Assembly (NCBI RefSeq): GCF_034702125.1
Contig: NC_085860.1
Location: 19,536,870 to 19,600,869, forward strand
Direction: 5' to 3'
DNA: 64,000 nt
From: Engraulis encrasicolus
Taxonomy: Eukaryota; Chordata; Actinopteri; Clupeiformes; Engraulidae
The position numbers were made by a program, and so were the translations under genes. The notes beneath the pieces were generated by a model. That model was given only the letters and a program-made list of their open reading frames with translations, was not told the origin of the DNA and did no database searches. Shown one piece after another: positions 55,462 to 64,000 of the stretch; the first letter of the stretch is position 1; every line of letters begins with the position of its first letter.

Positions 55462-57385
55462 TGGACCTTCAGTCAATGCAAATCAATAGAGAGCACTGCC
55501 ACCTCTGTCCAAAACTGGAGTAAAACTGTGTGAATATGAAGTGACACATTAATCAAGGACCAGATTTGAAATGTCAGGCTAAATATCTACTTAAAATGTA
55601 CTTTATCGACTAATATGATTTAAGATCACTTAATATTAATTGTGTAGATATTTAGCAAAACACTTAAACCATTATCCTTGTATAGTGTGTTGAGAATTTT
55701 CACATTATTAAAGGCCAACTTCTGATAAACAGTTTTACTCTCTCCTTTTGAAAATCGAATGGTCACCTCAAGTTAAGAGGCATGCAAACTTGCCACCTTT
55801 CGGCGAAATACGCCGTTTTGAAATCTGAATGGGTCATTTCTGTGAATCGTGCAGATCCGAGGAGAAAATGTTTGGGGGGGGTGTCTCGAGCGAGGAGAAA
55901 AGTACCTCAGAAAATGTCATAGCCTAGCTCTCACTCTGTTGTAATGACAGGAGATGTCACAACCGACAACGACGTTTGACCAATCACAGTATTTGTGTTT
56001 GTCGGCACAGCCAATAACAACGAGCTCAATCTAAGTCCCGCCCTTCATACTTTGGAAAAATCAGCGCAAAAGTTTAAAACCGGGGACTCTTCGGTCGGCT
56101 GGGCTGACGAGTTGTACTTTCTCATTATATGAAAATGCCCAGGCGATCTGTCACAGATAAAGTTTCCCAGAGAGGTGTGAGAGAGTTGTGTCCGACTATT
56201 TCCCCCTTCCCAAATGCAGATATGTGCCGTCTTTGGACTTGACTGTGGAAATCTGCATGGTTAGCGAACAGGTACCCCACACCTCTCATGATCAAATGGC
56301 TTAACTGCTCTCTGATCTAATATTTATTTTGCCGTAAAGTTATGCACAACTGCATGCTTTTTAACATCACGATTCGGCAGGCCTTTTCTTGTATGACTAA
56401 CAACAAACGGGACGCAAGCATTTTGATGAGAAGTGAGTGAGTGGATGTAACAGCGACAGTTGGTTTAGTTGTTTTTCCTAAAAAGTATTTCTTCTCAAAA
56501 GAGCTCCGTTAATGAAAGCTTGGTTACACGTTGCGTGTTCATCGTATTCTGCTGTTTCTTTCGGGTAGTGGTTTGAAATGTCCATGCACGTCAACAGTAG
56601 AATATTTCATTTTCCGTTCGTTGTATTGTTTAGCTACCGATATGAATTATAGGCGATGCAAATGACATCTGCTTTTTCCGCGAGTGAATCCAACCGGTAG
56701 CAGAGTTTTAACGAGTGAGTGCGCTACAGGGGGAAAAGGCTAAAGTAGCTACCAGGTAATAAACCAGGTGAAGAAGGGCATGTACGCGAGGCATCCAACA
56801 TCGTGCATTCACTGCAGGCCGTTTCTAATGCGCACGAGAGGGGGAGAGGGGGAGAGGGAGAGAGAAGCCTAGGCCAGTCAGTCTAGCGTTTGACGAGGGA
56901 CAAATTACAGTAGTAGGCATACCGGTAATCATTCCAAGTGTAATCCCTAGTATATCATGACATATTTAAAATCTACCGATTTATATTTAGTGGAACATAC
57001 TTTTTGAAGCTTTTCTTCCTACTCATTTTCCACAGGGAGACAATAGTCCTATGGGCACTAACAGATACTAGGTGAATAGACTAAAATGTGAGCAGTTTGA
57101 GTAAAATTTCAGTAGCTAATTCAAACTATGTTGTTTTTGTATTGCAAGTTGTCTGAAATATGATGATTAAATATGCTAATGAGACAACCAAGCGAGTGTT
57201 GAGGGGGTGTTAAGAAGGAGACTGCTGAGAGCAGGGGGTTGCCATTGGGGGGCATTAGTTTCTTTTATTTTTTAATAGGCCTACTAAGGGTTTTGATTAG
57301 GTCAGTTGTTGGGGAAACTTACGATGAGAACCACTGCTCTATCATGATGTAATTTAAAAACCCATTTTATCTATCTATCCATGTA
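55462..57385. other. No gene seen
   Basis: Unrecognised, partly GC-richer sequence (55700-56900) with (GAGAGGG)-like purines at about 56834-56863. It interrupts the aquaporin array. Confidence 0.5.
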
Positions 57386-57402
57386 CCCCCCCCCCCCCCC
57401 CC

Positions 57403-57451
<49 letters not shown>
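57386..57451 (+). repeat. Poly-C tract (66 bp, one A)
   Basis: C run broken only by A at 57403. Complementary G strand can form quadruplex structures. Prone to sequencing and assembly error. Confidence 0.97.
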
Positions 57452-57454
<3 letters not shown>

Positions 57455-58830
57455 ACCCCGATCACACATTACAGCTAAATCATGGAGTAACAAAGTTGGT
57501 TGGCGGTTCTCATATTCACTGTCCCTTGGCCGCTAGAGTATGCTCAAAATTCACAATTTAAGGACGTTTTTTTACTAAATCTTCTCCCCCTAGTTTGAGA
57601 CTGTTGAGACTGACAAGACCATCCACTGCGCACCACACACATGCACCTGCCTACACGAGCATGTGCACGCACTGCATTACGTTGCGCCGCGCCGCCGCAC
57701 TCTTGTCACCTTTTTCACCCCTGACCTGTTTGCATGCCTGAGTTAAACTCGCATGCAAGGCTTCATAGTGGTGCGTCACCTCGCCTGGCTGTGTTTCCCA
57801 ATTGATGTAAACAATGCAGAGCTACGAGCAAATCACGAAAGCCTGTCTGTGTTGAATCACATCGAAAGAAGGCGTTGCCCACATGGGTTTGTCAACCCAT
57901 GTCGAGTATTTTTTTTCTGCTTGTTTTCAAAACAAGCAACGCCTGGTGGCCCGCAACCTAGCTTAGCTATCAGCTGGTTGCTACTCTCAGATACACAAAG
58001 AGCACACAGCCAATTTACGTACAGCCTCCCCACTCTAGTCGATCCATGCCTGCAGTTCGCCTAGGGGTTGCTGTCGAGAGAGCACAGCCCTGAAAGGAGC
58101 CTGCACGCCTCTGTTGGCGCCCCTATAGTGCAGTACCACCCGGGGAAGTAGCGAGTCTAAAAGCTTTAGAATATCTCTGCAGAGTAGGAGGGAGCCAATC
58201 AGAGGCGGATATCCACGAGAAACCCGGAAGACCCTCTCGTTTGTACAGAAGCCACCTTGCTAGCTTTGTTTCAAGCCGTTTTTGCAAGCCATCAGAACGT
58301 TTTTTTTTAAAACAGGACCAACACGTAACGCATTCAAAAACAATGGGGGGCACGGCAGTATAAAAAAAAATTGCTTAAAGATGTCCTTTTATCGTTATTG
58401 CATTGACACAGATGAGCCACCTTTTCCATTCATTTACATTTCTCAGGTCTACCTCCAAATAATGGCTGCCAGGATTGTCATGAAAAAAGGGGTGGGGTCA
58501 CCTCTAGTCTAATGCAAAGAAAGTGGATGTAACCAAGAAGCGTCATTTTGTTTCCTTTCCGGTATCCACTTTATGTCGGGTGAACGCCCCTTTAGGAGAC
58601 CTTCGGTTAGGAGACCTTCGGAGTCCTGAGGTTGAGAATCAATTAAGTCCCCTTAGCGCTGTAGATGGCGGTAGCGCACGTCTTGCGCAAACACATCAAA
58701 AAGAGGAAGAAGTAGTAGGGGACAACGCCCCCTTAGGAGACCCAACTTGAGCACACGCTTTTGCATTGAGTGGGCGTGGTTTGCGATATCTTTGTTTTTA
58801 TTCAGTATTTTTGGTCTAATGTTCTTCCCC
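57452..58830. other. No gene assigned
   Basis: Holds small repeats such as TTAGGAGACCTTCGG (twice near 58590-58620) and CGCCCC(C)TTTAGGAGACC-like copies near 58575 and 58727. No supported exon. Confidence 0.45.
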
Positions 58831-58837
58831 TATTGGA

Positions 58838-60245
58838 AGCACATTAAGGTCATGAAGTGGCCTAGACCAGAGAGGGTCTATGGGTATTACCAAGGAGCGT
58901 GGAGGAGAGCAGTGGCTTCACACACTGCGTTTGGATTGGTCGACCGGCTGCATTGCTGTGATCATGACTGCTGTAAAGCAATTTCGTTTGCAAGATGCTA
59001 GTGGAGGCTGACTCCTAAATGCCAAAGCTGTAAGAAATGAAATGTACAACAACCTAGGAGTCATGTCCTTCTAATTTAAATCCACATTGGCTTCTCAGAA
59101 ACCACAGTAATATTGTCAGGTTTCAGCCGACGGCGAGCACAATTGTCAGTTATTAGCGCCAGCCTTATAGGCTACGCTGTCTCGACAGCGCTCCCTAGGT
59201 GAACTGCAGGCACGGGTTGGATGGCGAGTTAAGACACTGTATGTAAACCCACTGTGCCTAGACCGTCTCCAGACATGTACCCAATGGGGCACCTAAGTCA
59301 CGCCTTTCTACTTCCGATCTATGGGGCTGGAGCGCTCAAAATTTTGAGTGCGAGTTAATGGAGCGAGTCAAGCTAAATCCTCATCCCGTTTGGCATGTGC
59401 TCCGGATTTCACATATGATGACAGTGAATTTGAAAGGTTTGGATTTGCGTCGTAAGACCACTCATTTTCGGCACGCAAGAAACGTTATTTTAGCTTTTGT
59501 GCAAAACTGTGTTGGAGACTACACGTGCGCCTCGCATATCTGACGTGAACCGAGGCACAGCCAACCCTACCGCTGCACCGTGGCTTAAGTGGCTGCACGT
59601 CGGACATGCGACGTCTGTTGTGTAGTCCAAATAATTACATATTTTTGCACACACACAACTCAAAAATCGCTTGCCAAGTGAAGTCAACAAGCACACCATT
59701 GGTTGTTATTAATTCTGAGGCACCGCATATGTGTGATCGACGGGGAAATGCGAGTTGGGTCGGAAAATAGCTTTGATCAGTCCATTACAGCCCAGTCAAA
59801 AGTTTTTGCGTTCCCAGCCCCACAAGCCAGGGGTGGAGACTTAGGTGCCCCATAGTAATCGTATGGAGGGAACTGAAGTACCCATTTGGCAAGCCACAGC
59901 CACTAAATCCTAATGATTTAGAGATGATCTGCAAAGAAAAGACAAAATTCCTTTATGTGCACAAACATTGTCATCCACTAAACAAAACGTCTGACCTCTG
60001 TCCTAGAGACCAAGGGCTTTTCCATTTAGTACTTTGTATTTCATTGAGGTAAAATAAGTACTTGACCCCTCTAGCCAAAGAAGACAAATGCAATTAATAT
60101 GATATTCGTTAGAGTGGTTTTCCGGATTTTCTTTTTGATATTCTGTTAGAATGCACCTACCATTAAAGTTATAGATTGATCATGTTTTTATCAGTTGACA
60201 AACCAACAAATTCAGCAAGGGATCAAATACTTTTTCAATGTGTGA
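58838..60245 (+). mobile_element. Tc1-like transposon remains split by another element
   Basis: CACATTAAGGTCATGAAGTG (58840), CCTAGACCGTCTCCAGAC (about 59258) and TAGTAATCGTATGGAGGGAAC (59853) correspond to consecutive parts of the 3' transposase half of 39510-41302. The 59285-59852 element lies between the last two. The right end reaches about 60245. Confidence 0.75.
59285..59852. mobile_element. No-TSD TIR element, copy 3
   Basis: TGGGGCACCTAAGTCACGCC ... GGTGCCCCA. Removing it leaves TACCCAA|TAGTAATC, which restores the Tc1 transposase reading Tyr-Pro-Ile-Val-Ile (compare CCTATAGTAATT at 40693). No bases are duplicated. Confidence 0.87.
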
Positions 60246-60387
60246 ACCTGCTTTCACCCTTGAATTGTTCTATTTGGGGCCACACACATGCTTATTTCTC
60301 TACATCCAGGTTGCAACAATTTATTGCTTTACTTTTTTACATTAAAGCTAATACTCAACTATGAACACTTTGCTTTTCTTTTTTCAG

Positions 60388-60468
60388 ATGTCCCACACTG
60401 GAGCTGAAATGAACCCTGCCAGATCCTTCACCCCTGCTGTGTTCAAGAGGAACTTCATAAACCACTGG
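60388..60468 (+). CDS. mip-like: Aquaporin-0-like exon 3, copy 6
   Basis: TTTTCAG|ATG to [29 protein letters not shown] then RNFINHW. Nearly identical to copy 2, including intron 3 (ATATACCCTCCCA...). Open and NPAR intact. Confidence 0.88.
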
Positions 60469-60758
60469 GTAAGAAAAAATATATACAAATTATGCATTAA
60501 AATCATATGTATACCCTCCCAATGTTTGTAAACTACTTTCAGGTCAGTTATAGAATGATGTAGTCTCCACTGTTGGTGTCAAGAAGTTTTCAATGTGGCC
60601 TGCACTGTTAGTGTAAAATTAAATTACTGTAGTTATTACATTATGTATTGGTGTGTTGCAGAAGGTGGCATGCACTGCATGTCTTAAGATTGTTCTCTCT
60701 TGCTCCGATGTCTTACATGTAACTATAATATGGTTTCTGTTCTTCCCTCCTCCTGCAG

Positions 60759-61004
60759 GTGTACTGGGTCGGTCCCGTGATCTGTGGTTCTATGGGCGCC
60801 GTCGTGTACGACATGCTCTTCCCCCGCATTTGTGGCCTGGCCGAGAGGGTAGCCACCCTGAAAGGCAGCCGGCCTCTGGAGCAGGACACCTGTGGGAAGC
60901 TCATCAAGCTCAAGACCCAAGGTCTTTTCAAACTAGTACTTTGTACTTCATTGGCTATAGGGGTCAAATACTTATTTTCCCTCAAAGAAGACAAATGTAA
61001 TTAA
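60759..61004 (+). CDS. mip-like: Aquaporin-0-like exon 4, copy 6
   Basis: CTGCAG|GTG: VYWVGPVICGSMGAVVYDML (one Phe codon lost in frame versus YDFML), FPRICGLAERVATLKGSRPL, EQDTCGKLIKLKTQG. From there the frame runs into Tc1-like DNA (LFKLVLCTSLAIGVKYLFSL) to TAA. The acquired tail comes from the transposon. Otherwise open and phase-compatible with exon 3 copy 6. Confidence 0.82.
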   Translation: MYWVGPVICGSMGAVVYDMLFPRICGLAERVATLKGSRPLEQDTCGKLIKLKTQGLFKLVLCTSLAIGVKYLFSLKEDKCN

Positions 61005-61447
61005 TATATTATTTGATATTATTTGTCAACTGTATTCTCACTGTGCAAGGGGGCCCAGAGGGATTTGGTTTTACATAGGCCTGTTAGTAATATATAAAGG
61101 GGGTCCATTAGAGCTGTTTGAACAAAGGGAATTTTGTGCTCCACAACAGTGCATAAACGTACCTTCACAAGAATTTCCTTTAGTGTGATTTAGCTTGATT
61201 TCTGTGACACCTGCGAACTAATGAAGGCAGAACCCTGAAATGAAACCCTGCTCAATTCTGCAATCAGAAAAAAACTCCTTTTGCTTGACCTTACTATCTT
61301 TTTCAATGTCACCCTTGAACTGTTCTATTTGGGGCCCCACACATGCTTATTTCTAATCTTATTCTACATCCAGGCCGCAACAATATCTTGCTTCCTTACT
61401 TTTTTACATTAAAGCTAATACTCAACTATGAACACTATTTATTTCAG

Positions 61448-61528
61448 ATGTTCTACACTGGAGCTGAAATGAACCCTGCCAGATACTTCACCCCTGCTCT
61501 GTTCAAGAGGAACTTCATGAACCACTGG
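61448..61528 (+). CDS. mip-like: Aquaporin-0-like exon 3, copy 7
   Basis: TTTCAG|ATG to [29 protein letters not shown] then RNFMNHW. Open. Closest to copy 5. Confidence 0.88.
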
Positions 61529-61740
61529 GTAAGAAAAAATGTATACATTAAAAACATGCTTATACCCTCCCATTAAAAGTAAACTACTTTCAGGTCATGC
61601 ATAGATGTATGTGGTCTGCACTGTTGGTGAATCAAGAAGTATTCAATATGGTCTGTACTGTTAGTGAAGAATTCAATTAAATTAGTTACTACATTGTATA
61701 TTGATGTTTTGCAGAATGTGGCATGCACTGCATATCTTAA

Positions 61741-62044
61741 CCCATTCATGCGTGATGTTGCGTTGCGCAACATTGGCCCTGGCGCCTGGAGCTGCATTAC
61801 GCAGCATTCAGGCTCATGACATTTGAGACAACTTCATTAATCTCAAACAAACAGATTTTTAATAAACACATTATAATGAAAGATGAGGGTCTTAGCGTTT
61901 AAATGCAACGTAGTGCATATTTTTATGTGCTTCAGAAGCTGGATATTTAGGATATTTAGGTTTTTATGGGCTGAGGGTAGCTTTTCTTAAAAAGGGCTCA
62001 GGCATTCAACACTCTTTGTTGCAGGTGCCTTAGGTGTCAATGGG
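61741..62044. mobile_element. 304-bp piggyBac-like MITE, copy 2
   Basis: TTAA (61737-61740 and 62045-62048) around CCCATTCATGCGTGATG and CTTAGGTGTCAATGGG. Same family as 52734-53006, opposite orientation. The empty site CATGTCTTAAGATTGTTC exists in the unit at 60675. Confidence 0.92.
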
Positions 62045-62125
62045 TTAAGATTGTTCTGTCTTGCCCCAATGTCTCTGCTGCTTACATGTAACTAATATGG
62101 TTTCTGTTCTTCCCTCCTCCTGCAG

Positions 62126-62470
62126 GTGTACAGGGTGGGTCCCATGATCTGTGGTGCTATGGGCGCCGTCATGTATGACTTCATGTTCTTCCCCGTATTT
62201 GTGACCTGGCCGAGAGGGTAGCCACCCTGAAAGGCAGCCGGCCTCTGGAGCAGGAGCCCATCAAGCTCAAGACCCAGGCCCTATACCGTAACCCTGCCAC
62301 CAAGCCAGGGGATGCAGTGGCCAGCCAGAATTGTTATAGTAGCCCCCTCCTTCCAGCAACCCAACTCTTCTCCTCCAAGCAACCCAGCTCTTCTCCTCCA
62401 AGCAACCCAGCTCTTCTCCTCCCAACAATCCAGCTCTCCTCCTCCCAGCAATACAGCTCTCCTCTGGCTC
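62126..62470 (+). pseudogene. mip-like: Aquaporin-0-like exon 4, copy 7, frameshifted
   Basis: CTGCAG|GTG: VYRVGPMICGAMGAVMYDFM FF, then CCCGTATTTGTGACC, two bases shorter than CCCCCGCATTTGTGGCC in other copies, so the frame breaks. Downstream it retains the LKTQAL-coding stretch with stop changed to TAC, as in copy 4, and a 22-bp repeat (about 62356-62463) in the former extension. Confidence 0.87.
62356..62463 (+). repeat. 22-bp minisatellite in the exon 4 tail
   Basis: About five units of the type AACCCAGCTCTTCTCCTCCA. Exon 4 copy 4 has only about two such units (53572-53618). Confidence 0.8.
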
Positions 62471-62789
62471 ACTGTCTATGACAGTGTGTGTATGTATGCC
62501 TTAGTCTGAATGTTCTCTCATTTACACTCTACACTCTACAATCTACACTCATGACGGGTGAGCTATAACAGTCAACTTGGACATACTTTTTTACCATTAC
62601 ATTTCATTACCAGTATGATCTCAAAGTTTTGTTTTTCATTTCTATTGTTATCTACAATACAAGATGTGGATGTTTGATTCGTCTGTGTGTGAATGACTGA
62701 AAATTCACTGCAGCTTTTTATTTTTGGTTTATATCATTACAAATCATGCATGTGTTTGAGTGTTTGAGGGGGAGTGTGGGCCAGTGCAA

Positions 62790-63015
62790 AGTGTGTGTGT
62801 GCGCGTGCGTGTGTGTGTGCGCGTGCGTGCGCGTGTGTGTAATGTGCGTGTGTACAGTAGAAAATGTGTGTGTGTGTGCGTGTGTGTAGAACTTGTGTGT
62901 GTGTGTGCGTGTGTAGAACGTGTGTGTGTGTAGAACGTGTGTGTGTGTGCATTTGTAGAACGTGTGTATGTGTGTGTGTGTATAGAGCGTGTGCGTGTGT
63001 GTGTGTGTGTAACTC
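62790..63015 (+). repeat. GT/GC-rich minisatellite (TAGAACGTGTGTGTG)
   Basis: GTGTGC blocks separated by recurring TAGAAC(G/T)TGTGTG units. Frames across it are Cys/Val or His/Thr artefacts. Confidence 0.92.
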
Positions 63016-63029
63016 AAGTGTGTGGACTG

Positions 63030-64000
63030 CTGCGACTATTGGTGGTGGTGTTCTAGACTTGGACTGTGCATTGTTCTGGACTGCAATTGGGTGTTGTGTC
63101 CTCAGCTGACTTTGGGGTGAGTACAGCATTGAATGTTTTCTTCTGCATTCTAGTGACTTTGTCTCTTGCTTGTTTAGCAATGTATTTTACTGACTTCCTT
63201 GGCCACTGAAGGAACTCTGTGCCGCACTGCCACTTGGAACTTCAGCTAGGTCTTCAGGACTGGCCTGATGTTCTTTGCTATATTCACAGTACCTGGAATT
63301 CACCACCAATCTGTCAGTGCTGCTCTGGATATTGCCAACTTCCGTTTGCGTGGAAGGTTTGGCATCCATCACTTTCACGCTGTATTGCAACCGAGATGGT
63401 CTGGATGCCACTTCTTGACCTCCATTCGGCAGTGCTTGTGGAAGTAGTTCTTCATCCGTGCTGCAGACACTGCTATGCACATCTTGGCCTTGATGACGAC
63501 GACACGGTCATCGTTGTGGTCAAGCGAGTTCAGCTTGGCCTTGGCCATACTCACAAACACTGCTATGCACATCTTCACCTTGACAGTCACCGTTGTGGTC
63601 AAGAGGGTTCAGCTTGGCCTTGGCCTCAACCATCCACAGAGACACCATGGCTGCAGCTCCACTGCAGGTAGAGTAGCGTAGGGTAGGATAGAGTAGAAGC
63701 TTTGGCTTAACAGCTCTCTTCTGGTGTTTGTTCTTTCACTCTTGTCTCCCAGCAAGTTCTGGTCAAGGCACATTTCTTTCTTCTTGGAGAAATTGATCTC
63801 CGCTGACGTCTGAGATTGGTGGTGAAGTCTGGGTACTGTGGGCATGGCGGATGTAGTCACCCGGGGGGCCAGTCCTGATGTCCTGTCTAGGGGTTCCGAG
63901 GGGCAGTTGGGTCCGCAGTTCCTTCGGCTTGCCAACAGGGTCAGTGGAATGCCTTACTGTGCAGGCATGAGGCAGTGTCGATAGAATGCAGAGGAAGGCA
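63030..64000 (+). repeat. Segmental duplicate, right copy (runs off the window)
   Basis: Direct counterpart of 43775-44640, about 19.3 kb away. It includes a local tandem CACTGCTATGCACATCTT-(G/C)-AC-CTTGA unit (63467 and 63550) and a BEL/Pao-like SPDVLSRGSEGQLGPQFLRL reading near 63870-63930. A further array unit may continue beyond the window. Confidence 0.85.

Overview
The window looks like teleost fish nuclear DNA. It has no operons or bacterial signals. It has long (CA)n/(GT)n microsatellites, GT-AG introns, a fish-type LINE, Tc1-like, hAT-like, TTAA-targeting and Harbinger-like elements, and exons of a lens-type aquaporin (MIP/AQP0). The species cannot be read from the sequence. Most of the 64 kb is repeats and non-coding DNA.

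Layout. 1-11 kb: microsatellites, a 1.36-kb terminal-inverted-repeat (TIR) element (2665-4021), a 1.6-kb foldback element (4431-6021), a tRNA-derived SINE (about 6551-6815), a hairpin repeat (8072-8216), and a 353-bp element with an 8-bp target duplication (10592-10944). 11.8-18.8 kb, plus strand: four exons of a coiled-coil plus BEN-domain gene. Its second visible intron holds a Harbinger-like MITE that in turn holds another element with a telomere-like core. 21.3-25.1 kb, minus strand: a LINE with an uninterrupted 992-codon endonuclease/reverse transcriptase ORF. 28.2-28.65 kb, minus strand: a broken gene resembling the P2X7 C-terminal cysteine-rich domain. 28.7-43.7 kb: mainly mobile-element remnants, including a dead Tc1-like transposon (39510-41302) with a hAT MITE inside it.

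43.7-64 kb: the most unusual part. It starts and ends with remnants of a BEL/Pao-type retroelement, and the 43.8-44.6 kb block returns at 63.0-64.0 kb in the same orientation. Between them lies an array of aquaporin-0-like exons: three copies of the 3' part of exon 2, seven of exon 3 and seven of exon 4. No exon 1 was seen. Some exon 3/exon 4 pairs are open with good splice sites. Others carry stops, frameshifts, deletions or insertions. The copies act as empty-site controls for transposon insertions, so several target-site duplications can be read directly, and one intron TTAA appears to have been hit twice in different copies.

Functionally the window offers one probably real gene (the BEN gene, 5' end not identified), one potentially competent LINE, and a decaying or still evolving array of aquaporin gene ends. 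Whether any array unit is expressed cannot be decided from the sequence.
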